Source of the DNA: Calliopsis andreniformis
Lineage: Eukaryota; Arthropoda; Insecta; Hymenoptera; Andrenidae
Direction: 5' to 3'
DNA length: 64,000 nt
Assembly: GCF_051401765.1 (NCBI RefSeq)
Contig: NW_027480493.1
Coordinates: 1,922,001 to 1,986,000 of the forward strand
The notes under the pieces are model-generated. The model was given only the letters and a program-made list of their open reading frames with translations. It was not told the DNA's origin and ran no database searches. Shown in pieces: positions 24,455-38,423 of this stretch; within the stretch, counting starts at the first letter, position 1, and each line of letters starts with the position of its first letter. Position numbers and translations under genes: made by a program.

Positions 24455-27400
24455 TGTGGATTGAGGATTGAGGATTGAAGGTTGAGGATTAAGGATTGAA
24501 GATTGAGGACTCAGGATTGAGCATTAAGTATTGTGTACTGATAGTTGAGGTTTGAGTGTTGTGAGTTGAGGATTGAGCATTGAATATTGAGAATTGAAGT
24601 TTGAGGAATGAGGATTGAGGATTGAGGATTGAGGATTGAGGACTGCGGGTTGAGGATTGAGGTTTGAGAATTGAGGATAGACAATTGAATATTGAGGATT
24701 GAGGCTTGAGGATTGAGGATTGAGGCTTGAGGATTGAGGATCGAGGATTGAGGATAGATGGTTGAGGATTGCGGAATGAGGATTGAGGATTGAGTATTGA
24801 GGGCCGAGGATTGAAGATTGAAGATCGAGGACTGAGTATTGAGGATAGAGTGTTGCGAATTGATGTTTGGGAACTGAGATTTGAAGATTGTAGATTGAGG
24901 ATTGAGTATTGAAAACTGAGAATTGAGGATTTTCTATTGAGGGCTGAGAATTGAGGATTGAGGATTGAGGATTGAGGATTGATGGTTGAGGATTCACGAT
25001 TGACGATTGAGGTTTGAAGATTGAGGATTGAGGACTGACGATTGAAGATTGAGGACTGAGTACTGAAAACTGAGAATTGTGGATATTATATTGAGGATTG
25101 AGGATTGAGTATTGAGGATTGAGGATTGAGGATTGTGGATTGAGGATTGAGTGTTGAGGATTGAAGATTGAGTATTGAGGATTGAGTTATGAAGATTGAG
25201 TATTCATGACTGGTGATTGAGGATTGAGGACTGAGGATTGAGGATTGAGGATTGAAGATTGAGTATTGATGATTGAGGATTGAGTATTGAGTATTGAGGG
25301 TTGACGATTGAGGATTGAAGGTTGATGATTGAGGATTGAGGATTGTGGAATGTGGATTGAGGGTTGAGGATTGAAGATTGAGTATTGAGGATTGAAGGTT
25401 GAGTATTCAGGATAGAAGATTGAGGATTGAGGATTGAGTTATGAAGATTGAGTATTGAGTTATGAAGATTGAGTATTCATGACTGGTGATTGAGGATTGA
25501 GGACTGAGGATTGAGGATTGAGGATTGAAGATTGAGTATTGATGATTGAGGATTGAGTATTGAGGATTGAGGATTGACGATTGAGGTTTGAGGATTGAGG
25601 ATTGAGAATTGAGGATGAGGACTGAGGGTTGAGGATTGAGGTTTGAGGAACGAGGATTGAAGATTGAGAATTGAGGACTGAGGATTGACGATTGAGTATT
25701 GAGGATTGAGGATTGATGACTGAGGATTGAGGATTGAGGATTGAAGATTGAGTATTCAGGATTGAGGATTGATGCTTGAGGATTGAGTATTGACAATTGA
25801 AGATTGAGGATTGAGGATTGAGGATTGCGAATTGAGGATGAGGACTGAGGGTTGAGGATTGAGGTTTGAGGAACGAGGATTGAGGATTGAGGATTGAGAA
25901 TTGAGGACTGAGGATTGACGATTGAGTATTGACGATTGAGTATTGAGGATTGAGGATTGAGGATTGAGGATGATTGCTGTGGGCTGAGGATTGAGGTATG
26001 CGGACTGAGGACTGAGGATTGAGGATTGAGAATTGAGGATTGAGGATTGAGGGTTGAAGATTGAGGATTGGTTATTGAGGATTGAAGAATGAGGATTGAG
26101 GGTTGAGGGTTGAGGAATGAGGATTGAAGATTGAGTATTCAGGATTGAAGATTGACGATTGAGGTTTGAGGATTGAGGATTGAGAATTGAGGATGAGGAC
26201 TGAGGGTTGAGGATTGAGGTTTGAGGAACGAGGATTGAAGATTGAGAATTGAGGACTGAGGATTGACGATTGAGTATTGAGGATTGAGGATTGATGACTG
26301 AGGATTGAGGATTGAGGATTGAAGATTGAGTATTCAGGATTGAGGATTGAGGCTTGAGGATTGAGGATTGAGGATTGAAGATTGAGGATTGGGAATTGAG
26401 GGTTGAGGATTGAGGATTGAGGATTGTGGATTGTGGATTGAGTGTTGAGTATTGAAGATTGAGTATTGAGGATTGAAGATTGAGTATTCAGGATTGAAGA
26501 TTGACGATTGAGTATTGAAGATTGAGGATTGATGACTGAGGATTGAGGAATGAGGATTGAGGATTGAGGATTGAGGATTGAAGATTGAAGATTGAGTATT
26601 GAGGATTGAAGATTGAGGATTGAGGATTGAGGATTGAGGATGGAGGATGAGGGCTGAGGGTTGAGGATTGAGGGTTGAGTATTGAATACTGAGAATTCAG
26701 GATATTCTATTGAGTATTGAGAATTGAGGGTTGATGGTTGAGTATTGAGGATTGAGGATTCAGTATTGAGGATTGAAGATTGAGGTTTGAGGATTGAGGA
26801 TTGAGAATTGAGGTGAGGACTGAGGGTTGAGGATTGAGGTTTGAGGAACGAGGATTGAGGATTGTGAATTGAGGACTGAGGATTGACGATTGTGTATTGA
26901 CGATTGAGTATTGAGGATTGAGGATTGATGACTGAGGATTGAGGATTGAGGATTGGGGATTGAGGATTGAGGATTGAAGGTTGAGTATTGAGGATTGAAG
27001 GTTGACGTTTGAGGATTGAGGATTGAGAATTGAGAATTGAGGATTGAGGGTTGAGGATTGAGGACGAGGACTGACGGTTGAGGATTGAGGTTTGAGGTTT
27101 GATGATTGAGGATTGAGGACTGAGGTTTAAGGATTGAGGATTGAGGATGGAGGATGAGGGCTGAGGGTTGAGGATTGAGGTCTGAGTATTGAATACTGAG
27201 AATTCAGGATATTCTATTGAGTATTGAGAATTGAGGATTGATGGATGAGAATTGAGGATTGAGGATTGAGTATTGAGGATTGAAGATTGAGGTTTGAGGA
27301 TTGAGAATTGAGAATTGAGGATGGAGGATAGAGGATTGAGAATTGTGGATTGAGGGTTGAGGATTGAGGACGAGGACTGACGGTTGAGGATTGAGGTTTG

Positions 27401-27860
27401 AGGTTTGATGATTGAGGATTGAGGTCTGAGGATTGAGGATTGAGGATTGAGGATTGAGCATTGAGAATTGGAGATTGAGGACTGGGGCTTGAGGATTGAA
27501 GATTGAGGATTAAGGATTGAGGATTGGGGATTGAGGATCTAGGATTGGAGATTGATTATTCAGGATTGAAGATTGAGGATTGAGGATTGAGGATTGATAA
27601 TTGTGAATTGAGGATGAGGACTGAGGCTTGAGGATTGAGGTTTGAGGAATGAGGATTGAGGATTGAGGATTGAGGATTGAGGATTGAGGATTGAGTTATG
27701 GAGATTGAGTATTCATGACTGGTGATTGAGGATTGAGGATTGAGGATTGAGGATTGAGGATTGAAGATTGAGTATTGATGATTGAGGATTGAGTATTGAG
27801 GATTGAGGATTGAAGATTGAGGTTTGAGGATTGAGGATTGAGAACTGAGGATGAGGACTG
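24455..27860. repeat. Long spaced duplication, left copy
   Basis: Matches 31443-33921 at offset 6988, changing to 6981 after one heptamer difference near 25890, then resumes against 34162-35210 at offset about 7221. About 240 bp present in the right copy (33921-34162) are missing here at about 26945. A boxes are at 26693 and 27200. The B marker at 24535 shares the variant CATTAAGTATTG with 31523. Confidence 0.78.
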
Positions 27861-28620
27861 AGGGTTGAGGTTTGATGATTGAGGATTGAAGATTGAGTAT
27901 TGGGTGTTGAGGATAGAAGGATGAGGATTGAGGATTGTGGATTGAGGATTGAGGATTGAGGATTGAAGATTCAGTATTGAGGATTGAAGATTGAGGATTG
28001 AGGATTGACGATTGAGGATTGAAGATTGAGTATTGAGGATTGAAGATTAAGGATTGAGGACTGAGTATTGAGGATTGAGGATTGAGGACTGAGGATTGAG
28101 GATTGAGGATTGAGAATTGAGGATTGAAGATTGAGGATTGGGTATTGGGGATTGAAGAATGAGGATTGAGGATTGAGGATTGAGGGTTGAGGATTGAGGA
28201 TTGAGGATTGAATATTGAGTATTCAGTATTGGAGATTGACGATTGAGGATTGATGACCGAGGATTGAGGATTGAGGATTGGATATTGAGTATCGAGGATT
28301 GAAGATTGAGGATTGAGGATTGAGGATTGGGGATTGAGGATTGAATATTCAGGATTGGGGACTGAGTGTTGAGGGTTGAGTGATGAGAATTGATGTTTGT
28401 GGGTACAGATTTGAAGATTGCAGGTTGAGTATTGAGCATTGAAACCTGTGAATTGAGGATATTCTATTGAGGATTGAGAATTGACAACTGATTGTTGAGG
28501 ACTGAGGGCTGAAGATTGAGGATTCAGGGTTGAGAATTCAGGATTGAGGTTTCAGGACTGAGGATTGAGGATTGAGGATTGAGGATTGAGGATTGAGGAT
28601 TGAGGATTGAGTATCTAGGA
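27861..28620. repeat. D element, copy 1
   Basis: A block of unusual units: GTGGGTACAGATTTG near 28399, CATTGAAACCTGTG near 28437 and GGATATTCTATTGAGG near 28456. It recurs at offset 9297 (from about 37197) and again 1146 bp further. A GAATTC at 28534 lies outside any A box. The layout (GATGTTTGTGGG, then GATTTGAAGATTG, then a TTCTATTGAGG box) parallels the B element, so D is probably a diverged relative. Confidence 0.75.
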
Positions 28621-29714
28621 TTGGAGATTGATTATTGAGGGTTGAAGATTGATGATTGGGGATTCAGGATAGAGGATTGAGGATTGAGTATAGAGGATTG
28701 AGAATTGAGGATTGAGGATTGAAGATTGAGGGTTAAGGATTGAGGATTGGGGATTGAGGATCTAGGATTGGAGATTGACTATTGAGGATTGAGGATTGAG
28801 GGTTAAGCGTTGAGGAACGAGGATTGAGGACTGAGGATGACGGCTGAGGGTTGAGGATTGATGTATGAGGAACGAGGACTGAGGATTGAGGATTGTGGAC
28901 TGCGGATTGACGATTGAGTATTGAAGATTGAGGATTGATGACTGAGGATTGAGGATTGAGGATTGAGGATTGGGTATGAGGATTGAAGAATGAGGATTGA
29001 CGATTCAGGATTGAGGATTGAGGATTGAAGATTGAGTATTGAGGATTGAAGTTTGATGATTGAGGATTGAGGATTGTGGATTGTGGATTGAGGATTGAGG
29101 ATTGAAGATTAAGTATTGAGGATTGAAGATAGAGTATTCAGGATTGAAGATTGAGGATTGAGGATTGAGGCCTGAGGATTGAGGATTGAGGATTGAATAT
29201 TGAGAATTGGGGATTGAGGATTGAGGATTGAGGATGACGGCTGAGGGTTGAGGATTGATGTATGAGGAACGAGGATTGAGGATTGAGGATTGAGGACTGC
29301 GGATTGACGATTGAGTATTGAAGATTGAGGATCGATGACTGAGGATTGAGGATTGAGGATTGAGGATTGGGTATGAGTGTTGAAGAATGAGGATTGACGA
29401 TTCAGGATTGAGGATTGAGGATTGAAGATTGAGTATTGAGGGTTGAAGGTTGATGATTGAGGATTGAGGATTGTGGATTGTGTATTGAGGGTTGAGAATT
29501 GAAGATTGAGTATTGAGGATTGAAGATTGAGTATTCAGGATTGAAGATTGAGGATTGAGGATTGAGGCTTGAGGATTGAGGACTGAGGATTGAATATTGA
29601 GGATTGGGGATTGAGGATTGAGGATTGAGGATGACGGCTGAGGGTTGAGGATTGATGTATGAGGAACGAGGATTGAGGATTGAGTATTGAGGACTGCGGA
29701 TTGACGATTGAGTA
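28621..29714. repeat. Satellite block with 397-bp intermediate repeat
   Basis: Matches 19750-20760 and 15000-16000: the rare TTAAGCGTTGAGG is at 28803, 19879 and 15126. GACGGCTGA is at 28839, 29236 and 29633, which gives the 397-bp spacing twice more. It ends in C-element sequence at about 29715. Confidence 0.78.
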
Positions 29715-32700
29715 TTGAAGATTGAGGATTGAGGATGATAGCTGAGGGCTGAGGATTGAGGTATGCGGACTGAGGACTGGGGATTGAGGATTGAGAATTG
29801 AGGATTGAGGATTGAGGATTGAGGGTTGAAGATTGAGGATTGGTTATTGAGGATTGAAGAATGAGGATTAAGGGTTGAGGGTTGAGGACTGAGGATTGCA
29901 GATTGGGTATTGAGGATTGAGGATTGAAGATTGAGGATTAAGGATTGAGGATTGGGCATTGAGGATTGAGGATTGAAGGTTGAGTATTGAGGATTGAAGA
30001 TTGACGTTTGAGGATTGAGGATTGAGAAATGAGAATTGAGGATTGAGGATTGAGGATTGAGGACGAGGACTGACGGTTGAGGATTGAGGTTTGAGGTTTG
30101 ATGATTGAGGATTGAGGACTGGGGTTTATGGATTGAGGATTGAGGATGGAGGATGAGGGCTGAGGGTTGAGGATTGAGGTCTGAGTATTGAATACTGAGA
30201 ATTCAGGATATTCTATTGAGTATTGAGAATTGAGGATTGATGGATGAGAATTGAGGATTGAGGATTGAGTATTGAGGATTGAAGATTGAGGTTTGAGGAT
30301 TGAGAATTGAGAATTGAGGATGGAGGATAGAGGATTGAGGATTGAGGATTGAGGATTGAGCATTGAGAATTGAAGATTGAGGATTGAGGGTTGAGGGTTG
30401 AGGACTGAGGATTGCAGATTGGGTATTGAGGATTGAGGATTGAAGATTGAGGATTAAGGATTGACGATTGAGGATTGAGGATTGAGAATTGAGAATTGTG
30501 GATTGAGGGTTGAGGATTGAGGACGAGGACTGACGGTTGAGGATTGAGGTTTGAGGTTTGATGATTGAGGATTGAGGTCTGAGGATTGAGGATTGAGGAT
30601 TGAGGATTGAGCATTGAGAATTGAAGATTGAGGACTGGGGATTGAGGATTGAAGATTGAGGATTAAGGATTGAGGATTGGGGATTGAGGATCTAGGATTG
30701 GAGATTGATTATTCAGGATTGAAGATTGAGGTTTGAGGATTGAGGATTGATAATTGTGAATTGAGGATGAGGACTGAGGCTTGATGATTGAGGTTTGAGG
30801 AATGAGGATTGAGGAATGAGGATTGAGGATTGAGGATTGAGGATTGAGTTATGGAGATTGAGTATTCATGACTGGTGATTGAGGATTGAGGATTGAGGAT
30901 TGAGGATTGAGGATTGAAGATTGAGTATTGATGATTGAGGATTGAGTATTGAGGATTGAGGATTGAAGATTGAGGTTTGAGGATTGAGGATTGAGGACTG
31001 AGGATGAGGACTGAGGGTTGAGGATTGAGGTTTGAGGAACGAGGGTTGAAGATTGAGAATTGAGGACTGAGGATTGACGATTGAGTATTGAGGATTGAGG
31101 ATTGATGACTGAGGATTGAGGATTGAGGATTGAGGATTGAGGACTGAAGATTGAGGATTGAGGACTGTGGACTGAGGGTTGAGGATTGAGGTTTGAGAAA
31201 TGAGGATTGAGGATTGCGGATTGAGGATGAAGAATTGAGAATTGAGGGTCGAGGGTTGAAGATAGAAGATTGAGGTTTGAGGATTGTAGATTGAAGATTG
31301 AGGACAGAGTGTTGAGGGTAGAGTATTGCGGACTGATGTTTGGGACGTGAGATTTGAAGATTGAAGGTTGAAGGAGAACTGAGGATTTTCTATTGAGGGC
31401 TGAGAATTGAGGATTGAGGATTGAGGATTGAGGATTGAGGATTGAGGATTGAGGATTGAGGATTGAAGGTTGAGGATTAAGGATTGAAGATTGAGGACTC
31501 AGGAGTGAGCATTAAGTATTGTGTACTGATAGTTGAGGTTTGAGTGTTGTGAGTTGAGGATTGAGCATTGAATATCGAGAATTGAAGTTTGAGGAATGAG
31601 GATTGAGGATTGAGGATTGAGGATTGAGGACTGCGGGTTGAGGATTGAGGTTTGAGAATTGAGGATAGACAATTGAATATTGAGGATTGAGGCTTGAGGT
31701 ATGAGGATTGAGGCTTGAGGATTGAGGATCGAGGATTGAGGATAGATGGTTGAGGATTGCGGAATGAGGATTGAGGATTGAGTATTGAGGGCCGAGGATT
31801 GAAGATTGAAGATCGAGGACTGAGTATTGAGGATAGAGTGTTGCGAATTGATGTTTGGGAACTGAGATTTGAAGATTGTAAATTGAGGATTGAGTATTGA
31901 AAACTGAGATTTGAGGATTTTCTATTGAGGGCAGAGAATTGAGTTTTGAGGATTGAGGATTGAGGATTGATGGTTGAGGATTCACGATTGACGATTGAGG
32001 TTTGAAGATTGAGGATTGAGGACTGACGATTGAAGATTGAGGACTGAGTACTGAAAACTGAGAATTGTGGATATTATATTGAGGATTGAGGATTGAGTAT
32101 TGAGGATTGAGGATTGAGGATTGTGGATTGTGGATTGAGTGTTGAGGATTGAAGATTGAGGATTGAGGATTGAGTTATGAAGATTGAGTATTCATGACTG
32201 GTGATTGAGGATTGAGGACTGAGGATTGAGGATTGAGGATTGAAGATTGAGTATTGATGATTGAGGATTGAGTATTGAGTATTGAGGGTTGACGATTGAG
32301 GATTGAAGGTTGATGATTGAGGATTGAGGATTGTGGAATGTGGATAGAGGGTTGAGGATTGAAGATTGAGTATTGAGGATTGAAGATTGAGTATTCAGGA
32401 TAGAAGATTGAGGATTGAGGATTGAGTTATGAAGATTGAGTATTGAGTTATGAAGATTGAGTATTCATGACTGGTGATTGAGGATTGAGGACTGAGGATT
32501 GAGGATTGAGGATTGAAGATTGAGTATTGATGATTGAGGATTGAGTATTGAGGATTGAGGATTGACGATTGAGGTTTGAGGATTGAGGATTGAGAATTGA
32601 GGATGAGGACTGAGGGTTGAGGATTGAGGTTTGAGGAACGAGGATTGAAGATTGAGAATTGAGGACTGAGGATTGACGATTGAGTATTGAGGATTGAGGA

Positions 32701-33933
32701 TTGATGACTGAGGATTGAGGATTGAGGATTGAAGATTGAGTATTCAGGATTGAGGATTGATGCTTGAGGATTGAGGATTGACAATTGAAGATTGAGGATT
32801 GAGGATTGAGGATTGCGAATTGAGGATGAGGACTGAGGATTGAGGATTGAGGTTTGAGGAACGAGGATTGAGGATTGAGAATTGAGGACTGAGGATTGAC
32901 GATTGAGTATTGACGATTGAGTATTGAGGATTGAGGATTGAGGATTGAGGATGATTGCTGTGGGCTGAGGATTGAGGTATGCGGACTGAGGACTGAGGAT
33001 TGAGGATTGAGAATTGAGGATTGAGGATTGAGGGTTGAAGATTGAGGATTGGTTATTGAGGATTGAAGAATGAGGATTGAGGGTTGAGGGTTGAGGAATG
33101 AGGATTGAAGATTGAGTATTCAGGATTGAAGATTGACGATTGAGGTTTGAGGATTGAGGATTGAGAATTGAGGATGAGGACTGAGGGTTGAGGATTGAGG
33201 TTTGAGGAACGATGATTGAAGATTGAGAATTGAGGACTGAGGATTGACGATTGAGTATTGAGGATTGAGGATTGATGACTGAGGATTGAGGATTGAGGAT
33301 TGAAGATTGCGTATTCAGGATTGAGGATTGAGGCTTGAGGATTGAGGATTGAGGATTGAAGATTGAGGATTGGGAATTGAGGGTTGAGGATTGAGGATTG
33401 AGGATTGTGGTTTGTGGATTGAGTGTTGAGTATTGAAGATTGAGTATTGAGGATTGAAGATTGAGTATTCAGGATTGAAGATTGACGATTGAGTATTGAA
33501 GATTGAGGATTGATGACTGAGGATTGAGGAATGAGGATTGAGGATTGAGGATTGAGGATTGAAGATTGAAGATTGAGTATTGAGGATTGAAGATTGTGGA
33601 TTGAGGATTGAGGATTGAGGATGGGGGATGAGGGCTGAGGGTTGAGGATTGAGGGTTGAGTATTGAATACTGAGAATTCAGGATATTCTATTGAGTATTG
33701 AGAATTGAGGGTTGATGGTTGAGTATTGAGGATTGAGGATTCAGTATTGAGGATTGAAGATTGAGGTTTGAGGATTGAGGATTGAGAATTGAGGTGAGGA
33801 CTGAGGGTTGAGGATTGAGGTTTGAGGAACGAGGATTAAGGATTGAGAATTGAGGACTGAGGATTGACGATTGAGTATTGACGATTGAGTATTGAGGATT
33901 GAGGATTGATGACTGAGGATTGAGGATTGAGGA
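29715..33933. repeat. 4.2-kb block, left member of a spaced copy pair
   Basis: The part 29715-31790 matches 33934-36012 at offsets of 4219, 4212 and then 4222, the steps being a heptamer and a local deletion. A boxes are at 30199 and 33674. The B marker is at 31523, in a shortened element. Near 31365-31380 the sequence reads GAAGGTTGAAGGAGAACTG, where the partner keeps the longer form with GTGTAGAATACTGAG (35590-35605). That is a local deletion outside the heptamer register. Confidence 0.75.
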
Positions 33934-36900
33934 TTGAGGATTGAGGATTGAGGATGATAGCTGAGGGCTGAGGATTGAGGTATGCGGACTGAGGACTGAG
34001 GATTGAGGATTGAGAATTGAGGATTGAGGTTTGAGGGTTGAAGATTGAGGATTGGTTATTGAGGATTGAAGAATGAGGATTGGGTGTTGAGGGTTGAGGA
34101 CTGAGGATTGCAGATTGGGTATTGAGGATTGAGGATTGAAGATTGAGGATTAAGGATTGAGGATTGGGGATTGAGGATTGAGGATTGAAGGTTGAGTATT
34201 GAGGATTGAAGATTGACGTTTGAGGATTGAGGATTGAGAATTGAGAATTGAGGATTGAGGGTTGAGGATTGAGGACGAGGACTGACGGTTGAGGATTGAG
34301 GTTTGAGGTTTGATGATTGAGGATTGAGGACTGAGGTTTAAGGATTGAGGATTGAGGATGGAGGATGAGGGCTGAGGGTTGAGGATTGAGGTCTGAGTAT
34401 TGAATACTGAGAATTCAGGGTATTCTATTGAGTATTGAGAATTGAGGATTGATGGATGAGAATTGAGGATTGAGGATTGAGTATTGAGGATTGAAGATTG
34501 AGGTTTGAGGATTGAGAATTGAGAATTGAGGATGGAGGATAGAGGATTGAGGATTGAGGATTGAGGATTGAGCATTGAGAATTGAAGATTGAGGATTGAG
34601 GGTTGAGGGTTGAGGACTGAGGATTGCAGATTGGGTATTGAGGATTGAGGATTGAAGATTGAGGATTAAGGATTGACGATTGAGGATTGAGGATTGAGAA
34701 TTGAGAATTGTGGATTGAGGGTTGAGGATTGAGGACGAGGGCTGACGGTTGAGGATTGAGGTTTGAGGTTTGATGATTGAGGATTGAGGTCTGAGGATTG
34801 AGGATTGAGGATTGAGGATTGAGCATTGAGAATTGGAGATTGAGGACTGGGGATTGAGGATTGAAGATTGAGGATTAAGGATTGAGGATTGGGGATTGAG
34901 GATCTAGGATTGGAGATTGATTATGCAGGATTGAAGATTGAGGATTGAGGATTGAGGATTGATAATTGTGAATTGAGGATGAGGACTGAGGCTTGAGGAT
35001 TGAGGTTTGAGGAATGAGGATTGAGGATTGAGGATTGAGGATTGAGGATTGAGGATTGAGTTATGGAGATTGAGTATTCATGACTGGTGATTGAGGATTG
35101 AGGATTGAGGATTGAGGATTGAGGATTGAAGATTGAGTATTGATGATTGAGGATTGAGTATTGAGGATTGAGGATTGAAGATTGAGGTTCGAGGATTGAG
35201 GATTGAGAACTGAGGTTGAGGACTGAGGGTTGAGGATTGAGGTTTGAGGAACGAGGATTGAAGATTGAGAATTGAGGACTGAGGATTGACGATTGAGTAT
35301 TGAGGATTGAGGATTGATGACTGAGGATTGAGGATTGAGGATTGAGGATTGAGGACTGAAGATTGAGGATTGAGGACTGTGGACTGAGGGTTGAGGATTG
35401 AGGTTTGAGAAATGAGGATTGAGGATTGCGGATTGAGGATGAAGAATTGAGAATTGAGGGTCGAGGGTTGAAGATAGAAGATTGAGGTTTGAGGATTGTA
35501 GATTGAAGATTGAGGACAGAGTGTTGAGGGTAGAGTATTGCGGACTGATGTTTGGGACGTGAGATTTGAAAATTGAAGATTGAGGATTGTGTGTAGAATA
35601 CTGAGAACTGAGGATTTTCTATTGAGGGCTGAGAATTGAGGATTGAGGATTGAGGATTGAGGATTGAGGATTGAGGATTGAGGATTGAAGGTTGAGGATT
35701 AAGGATTGAAGATTGAGGACTCAGCATTGAGCATTGAGTATTGTGTACTGATAGTTGAGGGTTGAGTGTTGTGAGTTGAGGATTGAGCATTGAATATTGA
35801 GAATTGAAGTTTGAGGAATGAGGATTGAGGATTGAGGATTGAGGACTGAGGACTGCGGGTTGAGGATTGAGGTTTGAGAATTGAGGATAGACAATTGAAT
35901 ATTGAGGATTGAGGCTTGAGGATTGAGGATTGAGGCTTGAGGATTGAGGATCGAGGATTGAGGATAGATGGTTGAGGATTGCGGAATGAGGATTGAGGAT
36001 TGAGTATTGAGGATTGAGAATTGAGGATTGAGGATTGAAGATTGAGGGTTAAGGATTGAGGATTGGGGATTGAGGTTCTAGGATTGGAGATTGACTATTG
36101 AGGATTGAGGATTGAGGATTAAGGATTGAGGAACGAGGATTGAGGATTGAGGATGACGGCTGAGGGTTGAGGATTGATGTATGAGGAACGAGGATTGAGG
36201 ATTGAGGATTGAGGACTGCGGATTGACGATTGAGTATTGAAGATTGAGGATTGATGACTGAGGATTGAGGATTGAGGATTGGGGATTGGGTATGAGGATT
36301 GAGGATTGAAGATTGAGGATTAAGGATTGAGGATTGGGGATTGAGGATTGAGGATTGAGGATTGAGGATTGGGTATGAGGATTGAGGATTGAAGATTGAG
36401 GATTAAGGATTGAGGATTGGGGATTGAGGATTGAGGATTGAAGGTTGAGTATTGAGGATTGAAGATTGACGTTTGAGGATTGAGGATTGAGAATTGAGAA
36501 TTGAGGGTTGAGGGTTGAGGATTGACGACGAGGACTGACGGTTGAGGATTGAGGTTTGAGGTTTGATGATTGAGGATTGAGGACTGAGGTTTGAGGATTG
36601 AGGATTGAGGATGGAGGATGAGGGCTGAGGGTTGAGGATTGAGGTCTGAGTATTGAATACTGAGAATTCAGGATATTCTATTGAGTATTGAGAATTGAGT
36701 ATTGATGGATGGGTATTGAGGATTGAGGATTGAGTATTGAGGATTGTATATTGAGGTTTGAGGATTGAGAATTGAGAATTGATTATGAGGACTGTGGGTT
36801 GAGGATTGAGGTTTGAGCAACGAGGAATGAGGACTGAGAATTTAGGACGGAGGATTGACGATTGAGTATTGAAGATTGAGGATTGATGACTGAGGATTGA

Positions 36901-37277
36901 GAATTGAGGATTGAGGATTGGGTATGAGGATTGCAGAATGAGGATTGACGATTCCGGATTGAGGATTGATGATTGAAGATTGAGTATTGAGGATTGAAGG
37001 TTGATGATTGTGGATTCAGGATTGTGGATTGTGGATTGAGGGTTGAGGATTGAAGATTGAGTATTGAGGATTGAAGATTGAGGATTGAGGATTGAAGATT
37101 GAGGATTGAGGATTGAGGCTTGAGGACTGAGGATTGAGGATTGAAGATTGAGGATTGGGGATTGAGGATTGAGGATTGAGGATTGAAGATTGAGGATTGG
37201 GTGTTGAGGATAGAAGGATGAGGATTGAGGATTGTGGATTGAGGATTGAGGATTGAGGATTGAAGATTCAGTATTGA
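33934..37277. repeat. 4.2-kb block, right member, and mixed tail
   Basis: After the copy of 29715-31790 it continues from 36012 with GGGTTAAGG and GACGGCTGAGG sequence like that near 14180, then A box 36664 and mixed units. The A box at 34411 has GGGTATTC instead of GGATATTC. The B marker is at 35745. A short repeat of GGATTGGGTATGAGG lies near 36285 and 36369. The - strand is open over 34921-35790 because stop-making units are absent there. Confidence 0.72.
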
Positions 37278-38423
37278 GGATTGAAGATTGAGGATTGAGG
37301 ATTGACGATTGAGGATTGAAGATTGAGTATTGAAGATTGAAGATTAAGGATTGAGGACTGAGTATTGAGGATTGAGGATTGAGGACTGAGGATTGAGGAT
37401 TGAGGATTGAGAATTGAGGATTGAAGATTGAGGATTGGGTATTGGGGATTGAAGAATGAGGATTGAGGATTGAGGATTGAGGGTTGAGGATTGAGGATTG
37501 AGGATTGAATATTGAGTATTCAGTATTGGAGATTGACGATTGAGGATTGATGACCGAGGATTGAGGATTGAGGATTGGATATTGAGTATCGAGGATTGAA
37601 GATTGAGGATTGAGGATTGAGGATTGGGGATTGAGGATTGAATATTCAGGATTGGGGACTGAGTGTTGAGGGTTGAGTGATGAGAATTGATGTTTGTGGG
37701 TACAGATTTGAAGATTGCAGGTTGAGTATTGAGCATTGAAACCTGTGAATTGAGGATATTCTATTGAGGATTGAGAATTGACAACTGATTGTTGAGGACT
37801 GAGGGCTGAAGATTGAGGATTCAGGGTTGAGAATTCAGGATTGAGGTTTGAGGACTGAGGATTGAGGATTCAGGATTGAGGACTGAGGATTGAAGATTGA
37901 GTATTGAGGATTGAAGATAGAGGATTGAGGATTGGGGATTGAGGATTGAGGATTGAAGATTGAGGATTGGGGATTGAGGATTGACGATTGAGTATTGAGC
38001 ATTGACGATTGAGAATTGAGGATTGTGGATTGAGTATTGAGGATTGAGGATTGAGGATTGAGGATTGAAGATTGAATATCGATGATTGAAGATTGAGGAT
38101 TGAGGATTGAGGGTTGCGGATTGAGGACGAGGACTCAGGGTTGAGTATTGGTGTTTGAAGTCTGAGGATTGAGCATTGTGGATTGAGGACTGAGGATTGA
38201 GGATTGAGGATTGAAGATTGAGTATTGATGATTGAGGATTGAGTATTGAGGATTGAGGATTGACGATTGAGGTTTGAGGATTGAGGATTGAGAATTGAGG
38301 ATGAGGACTGAGGGTTGAGGATTGAGGTTTGAGGAACGAGGATTGAAGATTTAGAATTGAGGACTGAGGATTGACGATTGAGTATTGAGGATTGAGGATT
38401 GGTGACTGAGGATTGAGGATTGA
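37278..38423. repeat. 1146-bp tandem duplication, unit 1 (D element)
   Basis: Contains D element copy 2 (open - strand frame 37344-37736) and a lone GAATTC at 37831. Compared with unit 2, the only clear difference I see in the first kilobase is G at 37482 versus T at 38628, on a background where older copies differ often. This makes the pair one of the youngest duplications in the window. Confidence 0.88.

Noticed and set aside
28047..28439. Identical 130-codon frames (also 37344-37736 and 38490-38882) as evidence of protein conservation
   Set aside because: The DNA itself is nearly identical through recent duplication, including outside the frames, so identity says nothing about coding.
28534..28539. 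GAATTC at 28534, 37831 and 38977 as further A boxes
   Set aside because: The following bases are AGGATTGAGG and not AGGATATTCTA; these are chance EcoRI sites within D-element copies.
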